A stretch of DNA of 64,000 nt. Source: Brevundimonas sp. Lineage in GTDB: Bacteria > Pseudomonadota > Alphaproteobacteria > Caulobacterales > Caulobacteraceae. Every line of letters starts with the position of its first letter. The stretch's first letter is position 1. Location of the stretch: the NCBI GenBank assembly GCA_027531145.1, contig JAPZRF010000002.1, positions 234,291 through 298,290 of the forward strand, written 5' to 3'. The notes beneath the pieces were generated by a model. It was not told where the DNA came from. It did not search any database and worked only from the letters and a program-made list of their open reading frames with translations. Positions 47,709 through 56,448 of the stretch are shown here, in pieces. A program made the translations under genes and the position numbers.

Positions 47709-47974
47709 CCGGCGCGGCCGTTGGCGCGTCGTGAACGGTCGGGGGCACCGTTCACGAAGAGGCGGCGGCGGCCGGCAGGGCGCGCAGCGGATAGAGCTGG
47801 ACGTCGAAGCCACCCGGTGCAGGCGAGGAACACCCCGGAAGCGGCGGCCACGGCGAGGCCGCGTCCGCCCCTTTGCCGAACCGGAAGGACGTGCGGGCGC
47901 GGGCGGCTGGACCGGGGGACGGGGGCGTGGCAGGGCTGGACATGCGGACAGGTATCGCCGGATCGGAGGTTTAG
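47709..47974. other. Gene-poor spacer with an 11-bp hairpin
   Basis: A stem at 47729-47739 with 47747-47757 (TCGTGAACGGT and its complement, 7-base loop) follows the metallopeptidase gene. It could terminate transcription in either direction, but no T-run follows. A 63-codon leftward frame (47752-47943) lacks a ribosome-binding site and a recognisable product, so I do not call it a gene. Confidence 0.5.
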
Positions 47975-48439
47975 ATGAAGAGCCGGGCACAACGGATGGC
48001 GCTGGCCGTCGCCATCACGGCGCTGGCGGCGGGCGGTGCCGGGGCGGTCCCCTTGCCGGCGCAGACCGGGCCGGGACTGACGGTCGAACTGCGCTGCGCC
48101 GAGGCCGCGCGCTGCGCCGGCGGCCGCTTTGCCGTGGCCGTGTTCCGCGAGGGCGGCGGCTTTCCCGATGCAGACCGGGCCGCGGCGAGCCGCACCGTGC
48201 GGCCCGAGGGGGTGGTGACCCGGCTGGTGTTCGCCGACCTGCCGCCGGGCCGTTACGCCGTGGCCGCCTTCCATGACGCCGACGAGAACGGGCGGCTGAC
48301 CCTTTGGCCGATCGGCCTGCCGCGCGAGCCCTATGGCTTCTCCAACGATGCCCGCGGGCGGTTCGGGCCGCCGAGCTTCGACAGCGCCGCCTTCACTCTC
48401 GGCCCCGGCGGCGCGCGGCAGACCTTGACCCTGCGCTAG
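47975..48439 (+). CDS. DUF2141 family secreted protein
   Basis: A 154-residue protein with a signal peptide (residues 1-24, ending AGA) and a beta-rich DUF2141 domain. The family pattern is visible in GRYAVAAFHDADENGRLT near residues 88-105 and in PYGFSNDARGRFGPPSFD near residues 113-130. Two Cys residues near 41 and 47 may form a disulfide. Members are periplasmic proteins of unknown function. It converges on the TetR-type gene with a four-base overlap. Confidence 0.85.
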   Translation: MKSRAQRMALAVAITALAAGGAGAVPLPAQTGPGLTVELRCAEAARCAGGRFAVAVFREGGGFPDADRAAASRTVRPEGVVTRLVFADLPPGRYAVAAFHDADENGRLTLWPIGLPREPYGFSNDARGRFGPPSFDSAAFTLGPGGARQTLTLR

Positions 48440-49170
48440 CGAGCGCGCTCCCCGCCGCAGACGGCGCGGAAACCGGCGGCGGCGAAGCGGACCATGTAGT
48501 CGCCGGCCGCCTCCAGATCGCCGGAGCGGCACAGGCCGCCGGACAGGCGGTCGAGGCGTCCCGTCTCGCCCAGGGTCAGGGTCAGGGCCCCCGAGAGATT
48601 GTGCCAGGCCCAGTACAGGTCCTGGTCGCGGGCGTCGGGCAGGACCTGCCTGAGCAGTTCGATCAGCCGGCGGATGGCAGGGTCGAAGTAGCGGGCCATG
48701 GTCTCGCCGCCGAACACCGGCTGGGCGTTGGTCTGGGCCACCAGGGCGGCGTAGTGCTTCCAGCCAGGCCCGCCCTTGAGCGACCATTCGAACGGTGGCC
48801 GCAGAAAGGCCTCCAGCAGGCCCTCGACGGTCATGGCCGGACCCGCCTCACGCGCGTAGCGATCGATCGCGGCGACCCGGTCGTTGTTCCAGATCTCGGC
48901 CCGGCGCAGGAAGACCGCGTCGAACAGGCCGCGCTTGGCCCTGAAGTAGTAGTGCACCAGGGCGGTGTCGACGCCGGCCTCGCGCGCCACCTCGCGGATC
49001 GTCACGCCGTAGAAGCCGTGCTTGGAGAACAGGTCCTCGGCGGCGTCGAGGATGCTTTCGCGGGTCTCCACCGGGGCGGGTCCGGGCCCGGCGCGCGCCT
49101 TGGGCGGGCGGCCCCGGCGGGGGGTGACGGGCAAGGCGGGTGCGGTCGGGGGACGGGACGCGGGACTCAT
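48436..49170 (-). CDS. TetR/AcrR family transcriptional regulator
   Basis: A 244-residue regulator. The N-terminal helix-turn-helix is ILDAAEDLFSKHGFYGVTIREVAREAG followed by VHYYFRAKRGLFDAV, the standard TetR pattern, preceded by a basic tail (RRGRPPKA). The C-terminal half is a helical ligand domain. ATG 49170 is preferred because the alternative ATG 49248 lies inside a palindrome that looks like its operator. It diverges from a TonB-dependent receptor gene and probably represses it. Confidence 0.85.
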   Translation of the reverse strand: MSPASRPPTAPALPVTPRRGRPPKARAGPGPAPVETRESILDAAEDLFSKHGFYGVTIREVAREAGVDTALVHYYFRAKRGLFDAVFLRRAEIWNNDRVAAIDRYAREAGPAMTVEGLLEAFLRPPFEWSLKGGPGWKHYAALVAQTNAQPVFGGETMARYFDPAIRRLIELLRQVLPDARDQDLYWAWHNLSGALTLTLGETGRLDRLSGGLCRSGDLEAAGDYMVRFAAAGFRAVCGGERAR

Positions 49171-49231
49171 GACGCCGGAGCTTGCCCCGTCGCTGCCCCC
49201 TTGCAAAGGCGCCACATCTGCGACGGGAATG

Positions 49232-49250
49232 GGATGACGCTGTGTCATCC
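49232..49250. promoter_or_regulatory. Candidate TetR operator
   Basis: GGATGAC, five bases, GTCATCC: a perfect 7-bp inverted repeat three bases upstream of the -35 hexamer of the receptor promoter and between the two divergent genes. Confidence 0.6.
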
Positions 49251-49252
49251 GT

Positions 49253-49280
49253 TTGACAGGACTCGAAAAGCGCGTAGCTT
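49253..49280 (+). promoter_or_regulatory. Candidate promoter of the TonB-dependent receptor
   Basis: TTGACA (49253-49258), a 16-base spacer and TAGCTT (49275-49280), about 73 bases before the receptor ATG. Confidence 0.5.
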
Positions 49281-49352
49281 CCCAAAAAAATCATTGAACG
49301 CTGAATAAAGCGGCATCCACCCTGAGGAATCGCTGAAGGAGGGCTGAACCCC

Positions 49353-51572
49353 ATGCTGAAGACCGTCGTGAAGTCCGCGCTGCTGGCCGGCGCCGCCTGG
49401 GGCGCGCTCGCCGCCCCGACCTATGCCCAGGCCGCCCGGGACCCGGCCGCGACCACGGTTGACGAGATCATCGTCACCGCCCGTCGCCGCGAGGAAAGCC
49501 TGCAGGACGTGCCCGTGGCTGTCTCGGCCTTCTCGTCCGAGCGCCTCGAGAATACCGGAGCCCAGGACATCACCGAACTGACCCGCTACACGCCCAGCCT
49601 GACGCTGCAGGTGGCCCGCGGCTCCAACTCGACCCTGATCTCCTTCATCCGCGGGGTCGGCCAGCAGGATCCGCTGTGGGGCTTCGAGCCCGGCGTGGGC
49701 CTGTACGTCGATGACGTCTACATCGCCCGTCCGCAGGCGGCGGTGCTCGACATTTTCGACATCGAGCGCATTGAGGTGCTGCGCGGACCGCAAGGGACGC
49801 TCTACGGCCGCAACACCATCGGCGGTGCCATCAAGTACGTCACCCGCCGCATCGGCGACGAGCCTGCGGGCCGCGTCCGTGCCTCGGTCGGGTCCTACGG
49901 TCAGCGGGATGTGATCGTTTCGGGCGAGGTCCCGATGAGCGATCAGCTGGGTTTCTCGGTCGCCTACGCTCGCTATCTGCGCGACGGCTACGGCACCAAC
50001 CTGAACACCGGCAACGAGCACTACAACAAGGACGTCACCGCCGCCCGCGCCAGCCTCGAGTTCGCGCCGTCGGACAACGTCTTCTTCCGCCTGGCCGGCG
50101 ATCTGGTGACCGACGACTCCAATGCCCGCCACGGCTATCGCGAGCTGGCCCCGCAGCCGGGCTCGGTCTACGACACCAACGCCGGGGCAGGCGACGCCAA
50201 CCGGGTCGAGACTGGCGGCCTGTCGCTGACTGGCGAATGGAACGTCAACGAGACCCTGACCTTCAAGTCGATCACGGCCTATCGCAGCGGCGAGACGCGC
50301 GGGAACATCGACTTCGATAACCTGCCGGCACCGACGCTCGACATCCCGGCGGCCTATGACGACCAGCAGTTCAGCCAGGAGCTCCAGGCGCTGTTCGAGG
50401 GCGAACGCTGGTCGGGCGTGTTCGGGGTCTACTACCTCGACGCCACCGCCTCGGGGGCGTTCGACACCGTGGTCGGTGCCGTCAACCTGACCACCCTGAC
50501 CTCCGGCTCGGTCGACACCGAGAGCGTCGCCGTGTTCGGTGACGTCAGCGTCGACATTACCGATGCCCTGTCGGTGTCAGTCGGCGGCCGCTGGACCCGG
50601 GACGAGAAGACCGGGACGGTGTTCCGGCAGCAGTACCTCGGCATCCGCAGCCCGCGCTTCCGCAACCTCGCCGCCGTGCCGCTGGGCGCGCCGCGCACCA
50701 ACTATACGGCGACCGAAGAGTTCGAACAGTTCACTCCGCGCGTCAGCGTCGCCTGGGAGTTCAGCCCCACGCTGAACGCCTACGCCTCGTGGGGCGAGGG
50801 CTTCAAGTCGGGCGGGTTCGACATGCGCGGCGACGCCGTCCTGTTCCCGGGCACGGTCAATGGCTACGATCCGGAAACGGTTGAGACCCTGGAGATCGGG
50901 TTGAAGGGCTCGCTGTTCAACCGCCGTCTGAACTTCGCCACGGCGATCTTCGACTCGTCCTACCAGGACCAGCAGATCACCACCCAGTATCCGGCGGGCG
51001 CGACCGTCGCCTCGGTGGTCGACAATGTCGGTGCCTCGTCGATCCGCGGCTGGGAGTTCGAGGGCACGCTGCGCGTCTCCGACTCGCTCGTGTTCAACAC
51101 GGCCCTGAGCTACATTGACGCCAGCTTCGATGAGTTCCTCGCCTACATCCCGACCGGGCCACTGAATCAGACCTGCACCACCCAGCCGGGCTGCTTCGTC
51201 GATGTCTCCTCGGCCCGCGCCTTCCAGAACACCCCGGAATGGCAGGGCACAATCGGTGCCAGCTACAGCCATCTGTTCGGTGACGGCTCCAGCCTCGTGG
51301 TCACCCCCAGCGCCAGCTACCGCGGCGACTTCCAGATGTTCGAGACCGCTGCGCCGCTGCTCGACCAGGAAGCCTACTGGCTGGTCGACCTGAGCCTGGT
51401 GTGGACCGCGGCCAGCGACCGCTGGACCGTCGGGGTGTACGGCAAGAACCTGACCGACGAGGCGTACCGCGTCGGCGGCTACAACTTCCCGGGTGCCCTG
51501 CTCGGCAACTCGGTGATCGGCTTCTACGGGCCGCCGCAAACGGTCACGGCCACGGTCGGCGTCAAGTTCTGA
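49353..51572 (+). CDS. TonB-dependent outer-membrane receptor
   Basis: A 739-residue outer-membrane transporter. A signal peptide (residues 1-25, ending TYAQA) is followed by the TonB box region VDEIIVTARRREESLQDVP (about residues 36-54), the plug domain with YVDDVYIARPQAAVLD and VLRGPQGTLYGRNTIGGAI, and a 22-strand barrel ending in TATVGVKF with the terminal aromatic. It belongs to the large group common in Caulobacterales and sphingomonads that import carbohydrates or aromatic compounds. The substrate is unknown. A TetR gene is divergent and an MFS permease is downstream, suggesting one uptake unit. Confidence 0.93.
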   Translation: MLKTVVKSALLAGAAWGALAAPTYAQAARDPAATTVDEIIVTARRREESLQDVPVAVSAFSSERLENTGAQDITELTRYTPSLTLQVARGSNSTLISFIRGVGQQDPLWGFEPGVGLYVDDVYIARPQAAVLDIFDIERIEVLRGPQGTLYGRNTIGGAIKYVTRRIGDEPAGRVRASVGSYGQRDVIVSGEVPMSDQLGFSVAYARYLRDGYGTNLNTGNEHYNKDVTAARASLEFAPSDNVFFRLAGDLVTDDSNARHGYRELAPQPGSVYDTNAGAGDANRVETGGLSLTGEWNVNETLTFKSITAYRSGETRGNIDFDNLPAPTLDIPAAYDDQQFSQELQALFEGERWSGVFGVYYLDATASGAFDTVVGAVNLTTLTSGSVDTESVAVFGDVSVDITDALSVSVGGRWTRDEKTGTVFRQQYLGIRSPRFRNLAAVPLGAPRTNYTATEEFEQFTPRVSVAWEFSPTLNAYASWGEGFKSGGFDMRGDAVLFPGTVNGYDPETVETLEIGLKGSLFNRRLNFATAIFDSSYQDQQITTQYPAGATVASVVDNVGASSIRGWEFEGTLRVSDSLVFNTALSYIDASFDEFLAYIPTGPLNQTCTTQPGCFVDVSSARAFQNTPEWQGTIGASYSHLFGDGSSLVVTPSASYRGDFQMFETAAPLLDQEAYWLVDLSLVWTAASDRWTVGVYGKNLTDEAYRVGGYNFPGALLGNSVIGFYGPPQTVTATVGVKF

Positions 51573-51594
51573 CGCACGCCACGCAACGACGGGA

Positions 51595-51627
51595 GGGCGG
51601 CGGCTTCAGAGTCGCCGCCCTATTGTC
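51595..51627 (+). terminator. Terminator after the TonB receptor gene
   Basis: GGGCGGCG (51595-51602) pairs with CGCCGCCC (51613-51620) around a 10-base loop and runs into TATTGTC. It would allow only partial read-through to the MFS gene. Confidence 0.65.
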
Positions 51628-51685
51628 TTGCCACGCCGTCCTGACCGGCTAGGGTTGGGGTTCAAAGAGGCAAGAGGACATCGCG

Positions 51686-53194
51686 ATGAGCCAAGGCGAG
51701 GCTGCCCGGACCGAGCGCCCCGGATACCGCTACTATGTGCTGGCGGTCCTGATCCTCGTCTACATGCTGAATTTTCTCGACCGGCAGATCATCGCCATCC
51801 TCGCTGCGCCGCTGAAGGAAGAGTTCGGCATGTCCGACAGCCAGTTCGGGCTGCTCGGCGGCATCGCCTTCGCCTCGGTCTATTCGACCCTTGCCATTCC
51901 CCTGGCCTGGCTGGCCGACCGCATGAGCCGGGTGTGGATCATCACGGTGGCCCTGGCGGTCTGGTCGGGCTTCACCGCCCTGTGCGGCGTGGCCCAGTCC
52001 TATACCCAGCTGTTCCTGTTCCGGATGGGGGTGGGTGTCGGCGAGGCCGGCGGCGTGGCTCCGGCCTATTCGCTGATCGCCGACTACTTCCCGCCGGAGC
52101 AGCGGGCCCGGGCGCTGGCGGCCTTCGCCTTCGGCATCCCGCTGGGGGTCGCGGCCGGCACTCTGGCCGGTGGCCTGCTGGCGGCCACCTACGGCTGGCG
52201 CACCGCCTTCATCGCGGTCGGCCTGATCGGGGTGCTGATCGCGCCCCTGTTGCGCCTTACCGTGCGGGATCCCCAACGCGGCGCGACCGATGCGCCCCGG
52301 TCGACGGAGGAGGTACTGGCCACCCAGAGCGCGGCCGCCCCGGACGGCGACCGGCTGGGCAAGGCCATCGCCCTCGGGCTGCTGGGCCTTGCCGCCGGCC
52401 TTTTCGTGCTCGCGGGGCTGAGCCAGTTCGCCGGCCTCGGCGTCGGCCAGCCGCTGGTGCTGGTGTTCGCCGGCCTGCTGGCGCTGGTGATCGGAGTCTC
52501 GGTGCTGATCGCCAAGACCGCCGCCTCGGTGGTGGCGCGCAAGAGGAGTTTCTGGTTGTTGGCTCTGGGCGCAGCCTCGTCGTCAGTGTGCGGCTATGGG
52601 GTGGGCGGCTGGATGCCGCTGTTCTTCATGCGCAGCTTCGACCTGACCCTGACCGGGGTCAGCTGGTATTCTGCCGGCATCGGCCTGATCGGCGGCATCC
52701 TCGGAATCTGGCTGGGCGGCGTCATCGCCGACAAGACCGCCAAACGCGGCAAGGGTGCCTATCCGCTGGTGCCGGCGGTGGCCTTCCTGATCTCGGCACC
52801 GCTGTTCATCGCCGCCATGAACGCCCCCTGGCTGATCGGTCTGGTCCTGCCCGGTGGCGGTAGCCAGACCCAGCAGCTGGTGCTGGCCTTCCTGATTTTC
52901 CTGATCCCGAGCGGGCTGAATCTGGCCTGGCTCGGCCCGATCACCGCCTCGATCCAGCACCTTGTGCCGGCACCGATGCGCTCGACCGCCTCGGCCCTGT
53001 TCCTGCTGATCAACAACCTGCTCGGGATCGCCGTCGGCTTCTACTACTTCGGCTGGATGAGCGACCTGCTGGCGCCGCAGTTCGGCGAGGAGAGCCTGCG
53101 CTGGGCCATCTACACCGGCATGGGCTTCTATGTGCTGGCGGCGCTGCTGCTGATCGGGGCCTCGCGCACCCTGAAGCGCGACTGGATCGACTGA
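51686..53194 (+). CDS. MFS transporter, spinster-like
   Basis: A 502-residue inner-membrane permease with twelve predicted segments. The start [20 protein letters not shown] and the A-motif-like loop [10 protein letters not shown] are typical of the spinster/MFS group frequent in Caulobacterales and sphingomonads. A long central loop region lies near residues 190-235. GGAAGAGGACAT-like sequence precedes the ATG. Its position after the TonB receptor suggests it moves the same compound across the inner membrane; the compound is not known. Confidence 0.88.
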   Translation: MSQGEAARTERPGYRYYVLAVLILVYMLNFLDRQIIAILAAPLKEEFGMSDSQFGLLGGIAFASVYSTLAIPLAWLADRMSRVWIITVALAVWSGFTALCGVAQSYTQLFLFRMGVGVGEAGGVAPAYSLIADYFPPEQRARALAAFAFGIPLGVAAGTLAGGLLAATYGWRTAFIAVGLIGVLIAPLLRLTVRDPQRGATDAPRSTEEVLATQSAAAPDGDRLGKAIALGLLGLAAGLFVLAGLSQFAGLGVGQPLVLVFAGLLALVIGVSVLIAKTAASVVARKRSFWLLALGAASSSVCGYGVGGWMPLFFMRSFDLTLTGVSWYSAGIGLIGGILGIWLGGVIADKTAKRGKGAYPLVPAVAFLISAPLFIAAMNAPWLIGLVLPGGGSQTQQLVLAFLIFLIPSGLNLAWLGPITASIQHLVPAPMRSTASALFLLINNLLGIAVGFYYFGWMSDLLAPQFGEESLRWAIYTGMGFYVLAALLLIGASRTLKRDWID

Positions 53195-53300
53195 AGTCCT
53201 GGAGGCGGGCCCGGACGGTGCGGCCAAGCCCGGTTGCGCCGTTCGGCGACGCTCGCCTATATGCGCGGCGATCCTTCCTCCCCACGACCGGGCGACATCC

Positions 53301-54491
53301 ATGAATATCCATGAGTACCAGGCCAAGCAGGTCCTGAAGGGCTTCGGGGCACCGGTGGCCGCCGGGGTGGCCATAACCGCCGTCGACCAGGCCGAGGGGG
53401 CCGCCCGACAGCTGCCGGGCCCACTCTATGTGGTCAAGTCGCAGATCCACGCCGGCGGCCGGGGCAAGGGTTTCTTCCGGGAGCTGACCCCCGAGGCCAG
53501 GGGCGGCGTGCGCTTGGCCCGTTCGGTCGAGGAGGTCGTGCACCATGCCCGCGAGATGCTGGGCAACACCCTGGTGACGGCCCAGACCGGCGAGGCCGGC
53601 AAGCAGGTCAACCGCCTGTACATCGAGGACGGGGCCAACATCGCCCGCGAACTCTACTGCTCGCTGCTGGTGGACCGCTCGGTCGGCCGCGTCGCCTTCG
53701 TCATCTCGACCGAGGGCGGCATGGACATCGAGGCCGTGGCCCACGACACGCCCGAGAAGATCATCACCCTGGCGATCGACCCGGAGACCGGCGTGACCGC
53801 CGCCGACGTGGCCACCATCGTCGCCACCTACGGCCTGACCGGCCCAGCCGCCGAGGACGCGAGGACCCTGTTCCCCGCGCTCTACCAGGCCTTCGTCGAG
53901 AAGGACATGAGCCTGCTCGAGGTCAATCCGCTGATCGTCATGACCGACGGCCACCTGCGGGTGCTGGACGCCAAGGTCAGCTTCGACGGCAACGCCCTGT
54001 TCCGCCACGATGACATGCGCGCCCTGCGCGACGAGACCGAGGAAGACGCCAAGGAGATCGAGGCCTCGAGGTGGGACCTCGCCTATGTGGCGCTGGACGG
54101 GAACATCGGCTGCATGGTCAACGGGGCCGGCCTGGCCATGGCGACGATGGACATCATCAAGCTGTACGGCAAGGAGCCGGCCAACTTCTGCGACGTCGGC
54201 GGCGGCGCCAGCAAGGAGAAGGTCGCTGCGGCCTTCAAGATCATCACCGCCGACCCGCGGGTCGAGGGCATCCTGGTCAACATCTTCGGCGGCATCATGC
54301 GCTGCGACGTGATCGCCGAGGGCGTGGTCGCCGCGGTCAAGGAAGTGGGCCTCAAGGTGCCGCTGGTGGTCCGCCTCGAGGGCACCAACGCCGGGCTGGG
54401 CAAGAAGATTCTAAACGAATCCGGCCTGCGCATCACCGCCGCCGATGATCTGGACGACGCCGCCCAGAAGATCGTCAAGGCGGTGGCCTGA
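53301..54491 (+). CDS. sucC: Succinyl-CoA synthetase, beta subunit
   Basis: A 396-residue ATP-grasp subunit that makes ATP or GTP from succinyl-CoA in the TCA cycle. It starts [16 protein letters not shown]; the nucleotide loop is in [14 protein letters not shown] near residues 46-60, and the end has [16 protein letters not shown] near residues 326-341. It is intact. Its partner sucD normally follows at once, but here a toxin-antitoxin pair lies between them. Confidence 0.97.
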   Translation: MNIHEYQAKQVLKGFGAPVAAGVAITAVDQAEGAARQLPGPLYVVKSQIHAGGRGKGFFRELTPEARGGVRLARSVEEVVHHAREMLGNTLVTAQTGEAGKQVNRLYIEDGANIARELYCSLLVDRSVGRVAFVISTEGGMDIEAVAHDTPEKIITLAIDPETGVTAADVATIVATYGLTGPAAEDARTLFPALYQAFVEKDMSLLEVNPLIVMTDGHLRVLDAKVSFDGNALFRHDDMRALRDETEEDAKEIEASRWDLAYVALDGNIGCMVNGAGLAMATMDIIKLYGKEPANFCDVGGGASKEKVAAAFKIITADPRVEGILVNIFGGIMRCDVIAEGVVAAVKEVGLKVPLVVRLEGTNAGLGKKILNESGLRITAADDLDDAAQKIVKAVA

Positions 54492-54504
54492 GGCCGTGAC
54501 GGCT

Positions 54505-54535
54505 CCACGGATTATGTGCTACACATAACCCGTGG
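54505..54535. promoter_or_regulatory. 31-bp palindrome over the antitoxin start, probable autoregulatory operator
   Basis: CCACGG (54505-54510), TTATGTG (54512-54518), CTA, CACATAA (54522-54528) and CCGTGG (54530-54535) form a palindrome with one mismatch between 54511 and 54529. The GTG start of the antitoxin (54532) is inside it. Such dyads are typical targets of ribbon-helix-helix antitoxins. In RNA the same bases would fold into a hairpin covering the start codon. Confidence 0.75.
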
Positions 54536-54798
54536 CCGCCTCGACCAAGAATCTGACTCTCGCCATCGATGACGCGCTCCTCGACAAGGTGCGCGTTCTG
54601 GCCGCCATGAAGCGGACCAGCGTCAACGAGATGGTGCGCGGCTTCCTCGCCCGGCTGGTCGAGGAGGAGCAGGCGAAGGACGAGGCGCGCGAGGCGCTTC
54701 TGAAGCTGATCGACGAGTCCGACGGCGACATGGGCGACTGGCGCCCGAGCCGGCAGGAGACCTACAGCGGCGGACACCGGTTTGATCGCCAGTTCTGA
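54532..54798 (+). CDS. Ribbon-helix-helix antitoxin of a VapBC-like module
   Basis: An 88-residue protein. The N-terminal part (NLTLAIDDALLDKVRVLAAM, then KRTSVNEMVRGFLARLVEE) has the strand-helix-helix pattern of CopG/RHH DNA-binding proteins. The acidic, flexible C-terminus (residues 60-88) would wrap the toxin. The GTG start has no Shine-Dalgarno and lies in the palindrome 40 bases after the sucC stop. Its end overlaps the toxin start by 17 bases. Together they look like a self-regulated toxin-antitoxin unit. Confidence 0.78.
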   Translation: MAASTKNLTLAIDDALLDKVRVLAAMKRTSVNEMVRGFLARLVEEEQAKDEAREALLKLIDESDGDMGDWRPSRQETYSGGHRFDRQF

Positions 54799-55207
54799 CG
54801 TCTTCCTCGACACCAATGTTCTGCTCTACGCCGCGCTCGGGCGCGAGCACGCGGGGCCGCGCTGGTCGCGTGCGCGCGACATCGTGCTGAGCGACGACTA
54901 TTGCACCTCGGCCCAGGTGCTGGCCGAATTCTATGACAACGCCATTCGCAAGGGCCGCCGGCCGCTGACGCCGGAAAAGGCGCGCGAGTGGGTGCGGACG
55001 ATCGCCCGCAAGCCGTGCCAGCCGGTCACCCCCGAGGTCGTGATCGCCGGGGTCGATCACGCCCGCCGATACCGCATTTCCTATTGGGACGGGGCCATCC
55101 TCGCCGCCGCGGAGCGGCTCGGGGCGCGCGTCCTCTATTCCGAAGATCTCAGTCACGGACAGACCTACGGGTCGGTCCGCGTCGAAAACCCCTTTCTCTC
55201 CGTCTGA
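54782..55207 (+). CDS. PIN-domain toxin (VapC-like)
   Basis: A 141-residue PIN-domain ribonuclease. The acidic active site is seen as FLDTNVLLYA (Asp near residue 10), AEFYDN (Glu near residue 49) and YWDGAILAAA (Asp near residue 103), with a further Asp in SEDLSHGQ. This is the normal VapC set. Start codon TTG 54782 overlaps the antitoxin gene, which suggests coupling. The expected target is tRNA or rRNA, not predictable here. Its stop is 12 bases before sucD, so it may be cotranscribed with it. Confidence 0.85.
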   Translation: MIASSDVFLDTNVLLYAALGREHAGPRWSRARDIVLSDDYCTSAQVLAEFYDNAIRKGRRPLTPEKAREWVRTIARKPCQPVTPEVVIAGVDHARRYRISYWDGAILAAAERLGARVLYSEDLSHGQTYGSVRVENPFLSV

Positions 55208-55219
55208 AAGAACGACCGT

Positions 55220-56125
55220 ATGTCCATTCTCGTCGACAAGACCACCAGGGTCCTGGTCCAGGGCCTGACCGGCAAGACCGGCACCTTCCACACTGAACAG
55301 GCGCTGGCCTATTTCGGCACGCAGATGGTCGGCGGCATCCACCCGGCCAAGGGCGGCGAGAGCTGGAGCTCGGGCCTCGACGGCAGGGCGCTGCCGATCT
55401 TCGCCTCGGTGGCCGAGGGTCGCGAGAAGACCGGCGCCGACGCCACGGTCATCTATGTGCCGCCGGCGGGCGCCGCGGCGGCCATCATCGAGGCCATCGA
55501 CGCCGAAGTCCCCTTCATCGTCTGTATCACCGAGGGCATCCCGGTTCTGGACATGGTGCGGGTCAAGGCGCGGCTGGACCGCTCCAGGTCGCGCCTGCTC
55601 GGCCCGAACTGCCCGGGCATCCTGACCCCGGAAGAGTGCAAGATCGGAATCATGCCGGGCTCGATCTTCCGCAAGGGCTCGGTCGGCATTGTTTCGCGCT
55701 CGGGCACCCTGACCTATGAGGCCGTGTTCCAGACCTCGAATGAGGGCCTGGGCCAGACCACCGCGGTCGGCATCGGCGGCGACCCGGTCAAGGGCACTGA
55801 GTTCATCGACGTGCTGGAGATGTTCCTGGCCGACGAGGCCACCCGGTCGATCATCATGATCGGCGAGATCGGCGGCTCGGCCGAGGAAGAGGCCGCCCAG
55901 TTCCTGATCGACGAGGCGAAGAAGGGCCGAAAGAAACCCATGGCGGGCTTCATCGCCGGTCGCACCGCCCCCAAGGGCCGCACCATGGGTCATGCCGGTG
56001 CCGTCGTTTCCGGCGGCAAGGGCGACGCGGAGTCGAAGATCGCGGCCATGGAAGCGGCCGGCATCAGGGTCTCGCCCTCGCCGGCGCGCCTGGGCAAGAC
56101 CCTGGTCGAGGTCCTCAAGGGCTGA
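55220..56125 (+). CDS. sucD: Succinyl-CoA synthetase, alpha subunit
   Basis: A 301-residue subunit that binds CoA and carries the phospho-histidine. The CoA site is near [15 protein letters not shown] (residues 11-25), and the active-site His lies in [12 protein letters not shown] near residue 257. [12 protein letters not shown] is a family signature. It follows the toxin gene by 12 bases. The canonical sucC-sucD adjacency is broken by the 700-base toxin-antitoxin insert. Confidence 0.97.
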   Translation: MSILVDKTTRVLVQGLTGKTGTFHTEQALAYFGTQMVGGIHPAKGGESWSSGLDGRALPIFASVAEGREKTGADATVIYVPPAGAAAAIIEAIDAEVPFIVCITEGIPVLDMVRVKARLDRSRSRLLGPNCPGILTPEECKIGIMPGSIFRKGSVGIVSRSGTLTYEAVFQTSNEGLGQTTAVGIGGDPVKGTEFIDVLEMFLADEATRSIIMIGEIGGSAEEEAAQFLIDEAKKGRKKPMAGFIAGRTAPKGRTMGHAGAVVSGGKGDAESKIAAMEAAGIRVSPSPARLGKTLVEVLKG

Positions 56126-56448
56126 TCCGCCTTCCTGCGGCGCTGGCCAGACCGGTTCATCATGGAGGACACGGTGGGATCACAGAGGGCACGATGGCGG
56201 CGGCGGCCCGGCCGCGCGCAGCGCCTTTCGATCCGGGGGAAGAGCTCACGGCCTGCGGCGGTAGACCCTCGCCCTTTGTGCCCGTCGTGGAATCTTTGGG
56301 CCCTCCGTGACGAAACCGGCACCGGACGCGGCGATTTTGCGTGCCCTTCGCCCTTGTTCGGTCATGACCCATAAGGAAACAGCCCTTATATGAACGCGCC
56401 GCCCTCGCGCGGACGGGCGCGCGCGACCCCAAAGGACTGACGAACGAG
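56126..56448. other. sucD-sucA spacer with a repeat fragment
   Basis: 323 bases without a supported gene. The segment 56154-56192, read on the reverse strand, resembles the first half of the dispersed repeat seen at 22834 and 34216 (CCATGATGAAC and CCTCTGTG elements). The remainder is moderately GC-rich and includes an AAGGAAACAGCCCTTATATGAAC stretch near 56372 that could hold the sucA promoter. Confidence 0.5.

Noticed and set aside
47752..47943. A 63-codon leftward frame ending in a hairpin
   Set aside because: It has no ribosome-binding site, no known motif and low-complexity content; it lies in a gene-free spacer.
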